A DNA stretch of 64,000 nucleotides, from NCBI GenBank assembly GCA_964482205.1, contig CAYZWI010000001.1, positions 124,001 through 188,000 of the forward strand. Direction: 5' to 3'. The notes below the pieces were generated by a model. The model had not been told where the DNA came from, ran no database searches, and saw nothing but the letters and a program-made list of their open reading frames with translations. Origin of the DNA: JAZDGX01 sp964482205. Lineage in GTDB: Bacteria > Eisenbacteria > RBG-16-71-46 > CAIMUX01 > WJJG01. Position 1 is the stretch's first letter. The number at the start of each line of letters is the position of its first letter. A program made the translations under genes and the position numbers. This document shows positions 57,979 to 64,000 of the stretch, in pieces.

Positions 57979-59133
57979 ATGGAGAAAGAAGATTACTACG
58001 AGATTCTGGGCGTTCCGCGCGATGCCACGGTCGAGCAGATCAAGAAGGCCTATCGCCAGCTCGCCGTGCAGTACCATCCCGACAAGAACCCCGGCGATCA
58101 CGCGGCTGAGGAGCGCTTCAAGGCGATCTCCGAGGCCTACCAGGTCCTGAGCCAGCCCGAGAAGCGCGCGCAGTACGACCGCTACGGGCGCGCCGGCGTG
58201 CGCGGCGCGAGCGGCGAAGGCGGCGTGGGCTTCGATCCCATGGAGATCTTCCGCGAATTCGCGCGCTCGCAAGGAGGCTGGGGCGGGCTGGAGGACCTCT
58301 TCGGAAGCTTCATGGGCGGCGGCTTCCAACGCCGCTCGGCCGTCGATGACCGCCGCGGCGAGGACTTGCGCGTCGTCCTTCCGCTGACGCTGGAGGAAGT
58401 CGCGCAGGGCGCGGAGAAGACCATTCGCCTGAAGCGCCGCACGGCGTGCGAGAAATGCGGCGGCAAAGGCCTGCGCCCCGGCGGGCGCGCCACGCGCTGC
58501 CCGCAATGCGAAGGCACCGGCGAGATCAAGATCGTGCAGCGCGTGTTGTGGGGCCAGGTCATCCGCACCGAGCCCTGCAAGCGTTGCGGAGGCGATGGGC
58601 AGATCATCGAGGACCCCTGTCCCGTCTGTCGTGGGGAAGGCCGGATCGAACAGGAGGAGCAGGTCGCGCTGAAGATACCGCCCGGCATCGTCGACGGCGA
58701 ACGCCTCGCCCAACGCGGCGGAGGAAACGCCGGGCGGCGCGGCGGGCCGGCGGGCGATCTCGTGATCGAGATCCGCGAGCGGCCGCACGAAGTCTTCGAG
58801 CGCCGCGGCCTCGACTTGTGGGTGGAATTGCCGGTGAGCCTCGCGCAAGCGGCGCTGGGCGCGCGCGTCAAGCTCGAGACGATCGGCGATGCGGTCGAGA
58901 TCAAGGTGCCGGCGGGCATTCAATCGGGAAAGGTGCTGCGTTTGCGCGGGCGCGGCCTCGCGGTGAGCGGCAGGCAGGGCGACCTCTATGTCGCCGTGCG
59001 GCTGTGGACTCCGCAGAACCTCTCCGGGAAGGAGAAGGAACTGCTGCAGCAATTGGGACGCATGCCGGGAATGCGCGCCCCCAAGCCGGGCAAGGGGATC
59101 CTGGAGAGGTTCAAGGATGCGTTCCGCGGCTGA
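57979..59133 (+). CDS. dnaJ: Chaperone protein DnaJ
   Basis: Hsp40 co-chaperone (384 residues from 57979). The J domain (DYYEILGVPRDATVEQIKKA, HPD in VQYHPDKN) is followed by a Gly/Phe-rich region and four CxxCxGxG zinc knuckles (CEKCGGKG, CPQCEGTG, CKRCGGDG, CPVCRGEG), then two C-terminal substrate-binding domains. It stimulates the ATPase of DnaK, which is not in the window. Start 57979 is preferred because GGAG sits 9 bases upstream; ATG 57970 is possible. It overlaps rsmE by 17 bp. Confidence 0.96.
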   Translation: MEKEDYYEILGVPRDATVEQIKKAYRQLAVQYHPDKNPGDHAAEERFKAISEAYQVLSQPEKRAQYDRYGRAGVRGASGEGGVGFDPMEIFREFARSQGGWGGLEDLFGSFMGGGFQRRSAVDDRRGEDLRVVLPLTLEEVAQGAEKTIRLKRRTACEKCGGKGLRPGGRATRCPQCEGTGEIKIVQRVLWGQVIRTEPCKRCGGDGQIIEDPCPVCRGEGRIEQEEQVALKIPPGIVDGERLAQRGGGNAGRRGGPAGDLVIEIRERPHEVFERRGLDLWVELPVSLAQAALGARVKLETIGDAVEIKVPAGIQSGKVLRLRGRGLAVSGRQGDLYVAVRLWTPQNLSGKEKELLQQLGRMPGMRAPKPGKGILERFKDAFRG

Positions 59134-59968
59134 GGGTGATCACAGCGAGCCGCGGGGCGACGAGCGGCCGTGCGACGAGGGCCCCGGCGGCGGGGGCCGC
59201 GACACCGAGGGCCAGGCGCCCCACGCGATCTTCTTCGCGCCGCCTCCCTGGCCTTCACGGGGCGGAGAGATCACGCTCGACGAGAGCGAGAGCCAGCACG
59301 CCTCGCGCGCCATTCGCGTGCGCCCCGGTGATCGCGTGCGCGTCGTGGATGGAGAGGGGCGCGCCGGTTCGGGAGAAGTGACCTCGATCGCGCGGCGCGG
59401 CGTGCGCATGCGGCTGCTCGAAGCGCGCGATGAGGAAACGGAGGAAGCGTGCGCGTGGGAGCTCGCCCTTCCCTGGCTGCGCTCGCCCGCGCGCATCGAT
59501 TGGGCGATCGAGAAGGCGACCGAGCTCGGTTGCCGCGCGCTTCACATCTACTCCGCCGAGCGCTGCGTGACGGCGGGCGCGCTGCCCTCCGATACCCGGT
59601 TGGAGCGCTGGCGCGCGGTGGCGCGGGCGGCGATGAAACAATCGGGAAGATCCTATTGCCCGCGCGTCGCCCATCGCGGATCGTTAGCCGCATTGTTGTC
59701 GGGATTGGACGAGCGCCCGCGCATGTTGATCGGCGATGCGCGGGGCGGCGATTTCGCGCGCCTCGATCCATTCCGCGCGGACGAGCGCTTGTTGCTGCTC
59801 GTCGGCCCCGAAGGCGGGTGGACCTCGGAGGAGCGCGCGACCCTCGCGCGCGCGGGCGTGGAGCGGGTGAGATTGGGCGCCTTTCGCTTGCGCAGCGAAA
59901 GCGCCGCGATCGCGCTGGGGGCGCTCGTCGCGGCGCGGCTGGCCGCGATGGATGCGCCCGCATGCTGA
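59117..59968 (+). CDS. rsmE: 16S rRNA (uracil(1498)-N3)-methyltransferase RsmE
   Basis: SPOUT-fold methyltransferase (283 residues) modifying U1498 of 16S rRNA. It shows HASRAIRVRPGDRVRVVDGE (PUA-like N-terminus), IDWAIEKATELGCRALHIYS, AAMKQSGRSYCPRV, LLLVGPEGGWTSEERA and LRSESAAIALGAL, all in the family order and forming the SAM-binding trefoil knot. The first 35 residues are an unconserved glycine/acidic extension that overlaps dnaJ. dnaJ-rsmE is a conserved pair. The start at 59117 has AGG upstream and is the earliest reasonable one. Confidence 0.9.
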   Translation: MRSAAEGDHSEPRGDERPCDEGPGGGGRDTEGQAPHAIFFAPPPWPSRGGEITLDESESQHASRAIRVRPGDRVRVVDGEGRAGSGEVTSIARRGVRMRLLEARDEETEEACAWELALPWLRSPARIDWAIEKATELGCRALHIYSAERCVTAGALPSDTRLERWRAVARAAMKQSGRSYCPRVAHRGSLAALLSGLDERPRMLIGDARGGDFARLDPFRADERLLLLVGPEGGWTSEERATLARAGVERVRLGAFRLRSESAAIALGALVAARLAAMDAPAC

Positions 59969-60045
59969 AGGGGTCGTGAGCGGCCTCGCGATCATGTCTC
60001 GTGATCGCGGGCGCGCACGGTGAGGGTGGGAAGGAGACGATCGCC

Positions 60046-61581
60046 ATGGGTGCCTTTCCTCGCGAGCAATACCTCGTCCTGACGGGGCTCGAGCAAGCGG
60101 GCGGCGCATCGACCATTCGCGAGCTCGCGGAACGATCGGGTGTGGACCAGGCGCTGCTCTCCGCGGGCGCGCGCCTGCTCGCGGAACGCGCCCTGGTGGA
60201 ATTGATCGAGGAACCGTATCGCGAATTCGTCTTGAAGGAGGCGGGACGCGCCGCGGCGGCGGGCGGCCTTCCCGAGCGCAAGATCGTGAACGCGCTGCGC
60301 GAGGCGGGAAAGGCGCTCTCGATCCAGGAGCTGCCCGCCCCGACGGGGCTCGCGCCGCGCGAGATCGGCGCGACCCTGCGTGTTCTTTCCGAGAAGAAGT
60401 GGGCGGTGAAGGACGGCCCGCTCGTTCGTTTGACGGGCGCGCTCGCAGGCCCCCCGCGCCTGGGGCCCGACGAAGCGCTGCTGCAGGCGCTCGCCGGCCG
60501 CGCGGAAGGCCGCGCCGTCGAGGCCGACCTCGCGCGCGAGGGGATCGCGCTCGAGGAGGCGCTGGCGTTGCTGAAGACGCGCCGGGAATGGCTGGAGACG
60601 AAGACGAGGCGCGTGTGGCGCGTGACGCTCACCGCGGAAGGCCGGCGGGAGCTCGAGGCGGGCGCGCGCGAGGCGCGCGAGGCGACCCAGCTCACGCCGG
60701 AGCTGCTCGCCTCGGGCGCGTGGCGAGAGGTTTCGCTCAAGGCCTACGACATCCAGCTCGGCGTGACGCCCGTCTTTCCCGGAAAGCTGCATCCTCTGCA
60801 ACGCGTGGTCGGCGAGACGCGGCGCATCTTTCTCGAGATGGGCTTCACTGAGATCGTCTCGCCGATGGTCGAATCCTCGTTCTGGAACTTCGACGCGCTC
60901 TTTCAACCGCAGGACCATCCCGCGCGCGAGATGCAGGACACCTTCTACCTCGAGCGGCCCGGCGAGCTTGCGCTGCCCGCGGATGCGGCCCTCGTCGAGC
61001 GCGTGCGCCGCACGCACGAGGATGGGGGAGACACCGGCTCGATCGGTTGGGGCCACTCCTGGGATGCGGCGCGCGCCCGCACGGCGGTGCTGCGCACGCA
61101 CACGACCGCGGCGACGGTGCGCGCGCTGGCGGAAGATCCGCGCGGGCCGCGCAAGGTCTTCTGCGTGGGGCGCGTCTTTCGCCGCGAAGCGATCGACTAC
61201 AAGCATCTGCCGCTCTTCCATCAAGTGGACGGGATCATCATCGACGCGCAGGCCACCTTCGCGAACCTGCTCGGCACGCTGACGGCCTTCTATCGCAAGA
61301 TGGGCTTCGAGCGCATCGAGCTGCGCCCGGGGTTCTTCCCGTACACGGAGCCGAGCGTGGAAGTCTTCATCTGGGTGCCGCAGAAGCAGGACTGGTTCGA
61401 GATGGGCGGCGCCGGGATCTTCCGTCCCGAAGTGACCCGCCCGCTCGGATGCGAAGTGCCCGTGCTCGCCTGGGGCCTCGGCCTCGAGCGGCTCGCGATG
61501 CTGCGCTACGATGTGCTCGAGATGCGCAAGCTCTATCAGCCCGATCTCGAGTGGTTGAAGGAGGTGCCGCTGTGCCGGTAG
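60046..61581 (+). CDS. pheS: Phenylalanyl-tRNA synthetase alpha subunit, archaeal/eukaryotic type
   Basis: Catalytic subunit (511 residues) charging tRNA-Phe. It is of the archaeal/eukaryotic rather than the usual bacterial type. About 230 N-terminal residues hold repeated winged-helix modules (YLVLTGLEQAGGASTIRELA, ALREAGKALSIQELPA) in place of the short bacterial coiled coil. Motif 2 reads GRVFRREAIDYKHLPLFHQV and motif 3 WGLGLERLAMLRYDV, both as in archaeal PheS. A start at 60046 is preferred, with AAGGAGACG upstream. It overlaps pheT by 10 bp. Archaeal-type PheRS is known in a few bacteria such as spirochaetes, so ancient gene transfer is likely. Confidence 0.93.
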   Translation: MGAFPREQYLVLTGLEQAGGASTIRELAERSGVDQALLSAGARLLAERALVELIEEPYREFVLKEAGRAAAAGGLPERKIVNALREAGKALSIQELPAPTGLAPREIGATLRVLSEKKWAVKDGPLVRLTGALAGPPRLGPDEALLQALAGRAEGRAVEADLAREGIALEEALALLKTRREWLETKTRRVWRVTLTAEGRRELEAGAREAREATQLTPELLASGAWREVSLKAYDIQLGVTPVFPGKLHPLQRVVGETRRIFLEMGFTEIVSPMVESSFWNFDALFQPQDHPAREMQDTFYLERPGELALPADAALVERVRRTHEDGGDTGSIGWGHSWDAARARTAVLRTHTTAATVRALAEDPRGPRKVFCVGRVFRREAIDYKHLPLFHQVDGIIIDAQATFANLLGTLTAFYRKMGFERIELRPGFFPYTEPSVEVFIWVPQKQDWFEMGGAGIFRPEVTRPLGCEVPVLAWGLGLERLAMLRYDVLEMRKLYQPDLEWLKEVPLCR

Positions 61582-63401
61582 TGGGAATCCCGGTCGGGCG
61601 TCTGCGCGCCCTCCTGGGCCGCGACATCGGAAACGACGAGCTGCTGCGCGAGCTGGGCCATCTCGGCTGCGATGTGGAAGGCTTCACCGAGCTCGCGCGG
61701 GTGCGCTGCACGGCCTGTGGAACGATCCACGAGCGCACCGCGCAGGAGGAGATTCCGCCCGCCTGCGACGCGTGCGGCGCGAATCTGCGCGAAGGGCACG
61801 AAGAGCTTCTCCCGCTCGAAGTGATCCGCATGGAGCTTCTCGCGGTGCGTCCCGACATGTTCGATCCCGGCGGGCTCGCCCGCGCGCTGCGCGGAACGCT
61901 CGGCATCGAGACGGGCGCGCCGCGCTACCCGCTCGGCCCGGCGCGCGCGCGCATCACGGTGGACCCGGGCGTGCGCCGGCCCGAGTCCTACCGCCCATGG
62001 ATCGTCGCGGCGGTGGTCGAGAACTTCACCCTCGACGAAGACGCGTTGAAGATCGTCATGAAGCTGCAGGAGAACCTGCACTGGGCGATCGGGCGCGATC
62101 GCAAGCACGCCTCCATCGGTGTCTACGACTTCGACACGGTCGATCCGGAGCTGGTCTACACCGTCGAGGATCCCGACGCCTTTCGCTTCGTGCCGCTGGG
62201 CGCGAGCGGCGCGGCCCCCTGGTCGTTGCGCGAGATTCTGGCGAAGCACCCGAAGGGCGTGGGCTATGCGCATCTGCTCGCGAAGCACGACCGCTATCCC
62301 ATCTTGAAAGACCGCCACGGGCGCGTGCTCTCGATGCCGCCGATCATCAATTCCGAGCAGACGCGCGTGACCGCGAAGACGGGCCGCTTCGTGATCGATG
62401 TCACCGGCCTGACCGAGCGCACCGTTTCGCGCGCGTTGAATGTGATCGTGACGAGCCTGCTCGAGAATCTCCCGGGCGCGACCGCGTCCGCGGTCGAGAT
62501 CGTGGGGCCCGGCTCCGAGCGGCGCACCACTCCCGACTGGACGCTGCAGCGCATGGACCTCGATCCCGCGCGCGCGCAGGCCATCTTGGGCATTTCGCTT
62601 GCGCTTCCCCAAACGCTCGAGCTGCTCGGGCGCATGCGCCACGATCCCACCGCGCTTTCCGACGGCCGCGTGCAGGTCAGCATTCCCGTCTATCGCAGCG
62701 ATATCCTGCACGAGATGGATCTCGTCGAGGACCTCGCGATCGGATACGGCTATCACAACATCGTGCCTTCGCTCGTGCCGACCTTCACGGTCGGGGGCGA
62801 ACGGGCGATCGAGAAGGCCTCCGATCGCGCGAGGGAAGTCTTCTGCGGGCTGGGCTTCTCGGAAGTGATGACCCTCTCGCTCACCAATTCCGAGGAGCAC
62901 GATCGCATGCTCGGCCGGCCGGAATCGGAAGAGACGGTGCAGGTGAAGAATCCCGTTTCCATCGAGCAGTCGATCCTGCGCGCGAGCCTGCTGCCCGGCC
63001 TGCTCGATGTGTTCCGTCGCAATGTGATCCATCCTCTGCCGCAGAGGATCTTCGAAGTGGGCGATGTGACCCGCTGCGACGCGACCGCCGAGACGGGCGC
63101 GCGCGACATCCGCCGCTTCGCTTGCGGAATCGTCTCCGCGCGGGCGAGCTTCGAGGAGGCGAAGGCGCTCGCCGAAGCCGCTCTGCGCGAGTTCGGATGC
63201 GCGGCGGTCTACACGCCGTGCGAAGAGCGGCCCTTCCTTCCCGGGCGCGCGGCCGACGCCTGGATGGAGACTTCCGCCGGGCGCGCGCATCTCATGCGCT
63301 TCGGCGAGACGCATCCCGAAGTGCTCGAGCGCTTCGGCATCCAGAATCCCACCGTGCTGCTGGAAGGGGATCTCGCGCAGCTGGCGGGAGTGAAGGCGTA
63401 G
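61572..63401 (+). CDS. pheT: Phenylalanyl-tRNA synthetase beta subunit, archaeal type, with zinc-ribbon insertion
   Basis: Beta subunit (609 residues), the length of archaeal PheT (about 550) rather than bacterial (about 800): the bacterial EMAP-like and C-terminal anticodon-binding domains are absent. RVLSMPPIINSEQTRVTAKT and FVIDVTGLT belong to the B3/B4 region, and VQVSIPVYRSDILHEMDLVE to the B5/catalytic-like part. An insertion after residue 42 carries two CxxC pairs (CTACGTIHE and CDACGANL), a zinc ribbon I do not expect in archaeal PheT. The GTG at 61572 is fixed by AAGGAGGT at 61558-61565, 6 bases upstream. Confidence 0.93.
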   Translation: MPVVGIPVGRLRALLGRDIGNDELLRELGHLGCDVEGFTELARVRCTACGTIHERTAQEEIPPACDACGANLREGHEELLPLEVIRMELLAVRPDMFDPGGLARALRGTLGIETGAPRYPLGPARARITVDPGVRRPESYRPWIVAAVVENFTLDEDALKIVMKLQENLHWAIGRDRKHASIGVYDFDTVDPELVYTVEDPDAFRFVPLGASGAAPWSLREILAKHPKGVGYAHLLAKHDRYPILKDRHGRVLSMPPIINSEQTRVTAKTGRFVIDVTGLTERTVSRALNVIVTSLLENLPGATASAVEIVGPGSERRTTPDWTLQRMDLDPARAQAILGISLALPQTLELLGRMRHDPTALSDGRVQVSIPVYRSDILHEMDLVEDLAIGYGYHNIVPSLVPTFTVGGERAIEKASDRAREVFCGLGFSEVMTLSLTNSEEHDRMLGRPESEETVQVKNPVSIEQSILRASLLPGLLDVFRRNVIHPLPQRIFEVGDVTRCDATAETGARDIRRFACGIVSARASFEEAKALAEAALREFGCAAVYTPCEERPFLPGRAADAWMETSAGRAHLMRFGETHPEVLERFGIQNPTVLLEGDLAQLAGVKA

Positions 63402-63457
63402 AGGGGCGCGGCGCAAGTGGCGCGAGGGAAGGCAGGAGCGCGAGGGCGGGCGCGCGA

Positions 63458-64000
63458 TCAGGCGCGCGGGAAGCCGACCTTCTGGACCTCGGGCTCGAGA
63501 TCGATGCCGAAGGCCGCGCGCACGCGCGATTGCGCCAGGGCGATGAGCTCGAGCGCCTCGCGCGCGGTCGCGTTGCCGCGATTGACCATGTAGTTGGCGT
63601 GGCGCGTGGAGATCTGCAGATCGCCCACGCGCATTCCCGACAGCCCCGCCCGTTCGATCAGCCGCCCCGCCGAGAATCCTGCCGGATTGCGAAAGACGCT
63701 GCCGCAAGTCGGTTCGTGCGGCGCATTCCCGCGGCGGCGCGAACGATAAGCGGCCACTTGCGCGCAGAGTTCCTCCGCCCGGCCACGCCGCACCCGAAAC
63801 CGCGCGCTCAGGAGAAAGGCGTGCGTCGGCTCCGAGCCCTTCAAGCGCGAGTGGCGGTAGGCGAGGCCGAGCTCGGGAGGCTCCCACACGCGCGGCGGCG
63901 CTCCCGCTTCGAGCGCCTCCACACTCACGAGCGCGTCGGCCATCTCGCCGCCGAAGGCGCCGGCGTTGTTCACGATCGCCCCGCCGATCGTTCCCGGAAT
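63458..64000 (-). CDS. murB: UDP-N-acetylenolpyruvoylglucosamine reductase, 5' end outside window
   Basis: C-terminal part (180 codons seen) of MurB, the FAD/NADPH enzyme that makes UDP-MurNAc for peptidoglycan. The frame runs off the window at base 64000, where it reads IPGTIGGAIVNNAGAFGGEM, the conserved flavin-binding segment; about 100 N-terminal residues are missing. Further motifs are SRLKGSEP, PTCGSVFRNPAGFSAGRLI (the catalytic Ser) and, near the end, FGIDLEPEVQKVG with the conserved Glu. It converges on pheT with 56 bp between. Other mur genes presumably lie upstream of it, outside the window. Confidence 0.94.
   Translation of the reverse strand: MPGTIGGAIVNNAGAFGGEMADALVSVEALEAGAPPRVWEPPELGLAYRHSRLKGSEPTHAFLLSARFRVRRGRAEELCAQVAAYRSRRRGNAPHEPTCGSVFRNPAGFSAGRLIERAGLSGMRVGDLQISTRHANYMVNRGNATAREALELIALAQSRVRAAFGIDLEPEVQKVGFPRA

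Noticed and set aside
63450..63475. CGCGCG-type inverted repeat at the pheT/murB junction as a terminator
   Set aside because: It runs into the murB coding end, consists only of CG alternation and has no T-tract.

Overview
This 64 kb window is a gene-dense stretch of bacterial chromosome, roughly two-thirds G+C by eye. It comes from a Gram-negative (diderm) organism: it carries an LptD-type outer-membrane LPS assembly protein, a lipid A-type acyltransferase, MurB and TatA. Three features point to the FCB side of the bacterial tree: an adjacent PorY-like kinase and PorX-like response regulator/PglZ protein, a giant secreted protein ending in a FlgD-like/type IX-like C-terminal domain, and lipoproteins of a style common there. 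A deep lineage such as Eisenbacteriota or a neighbour is my inference. I see no insertion sequence, prophage, CRISPR array or rRNA operon.

Layout. 1-5.1 kb: nucleotide-sugar and envelope polysaccharide genes (ugd, rfbC, rfbB, an SDR epimerase, a WecA/MraY-like transferase). 5.1-10.5 kb: a very divergent HemC-like protein, serS, porY-like, porX. 10.5-15.7 kb: a tightly overlapping housekeeping run (tsaE, tsaB, rimI, accD, folC, ROK kinase). 15.7-20.6 kb: lptD, then an exported metallophosphatase-like gene interrupted by one in-frame TGA. 20.7-28.4 kb: an orphan HEPN protein, an 1845-residue secreted repeat protein and a lipoprotein. 28.6-36.6 kb (minus strand): a zinc-protease-like lipoprotein and a four-gene minor pseudopilin operon whose last product carries fibronectin-III and LamG-like modules. 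37-43.7 kb: tatA, rsmD, coaD, fmdB-like, obgE, HEAT, dprA, acyltransferase, FAH hydrolase. 43.8-47.8 kb: ino1, a LysR regulator, an aminotransferase, DUF3467. 47.9-50.4 kb: a degenerate kinase-like/receiver-like pair. 50.4-53 kb: tRNA-Phe, tRNA-Thr, a phosphohexomutase, ridA and tRNA-Sec (selC). 53-64 kb: a DUF5683 protein, hemW, a glycosyltransferase, a WbaP-like sugar-phosphate transferase, dnaJ, rsmE, archaeal-type pheS/pheT and the 3' part of murB.

The most striking result links two distant places. At 52866-52962 there is a tRNA-Sec with anticodon UCA, a 6-bp D stem, a long variable arm and its own promoter-like sequence. At 19579-20568 there is a secreted metallophosphatase-like gene whose only interruption is a TGA, in frame, at the position where I expect the second Cys of a CxC motif. 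A bacterial-SECIS-like hairpin lies 28 nt downstream. Together they suggest that the organism decodes UGA as selenocysteine and that this gene encodes a selenoprotein of a family not usually listed as such.

Other points of note are the HemC-like protein lacking the dipyrromethane-attachment Cys, a kinase/receiver pair lacking both phospho-acceptor residues, archaeal-type PheRS with a zinc-ribbon insertion in PheT, a duplicated translation start that creates a 12-codon leader ORF, and a promoter form (TTGACC/TTGCCC, N17, TA-rich -10) seen several times.
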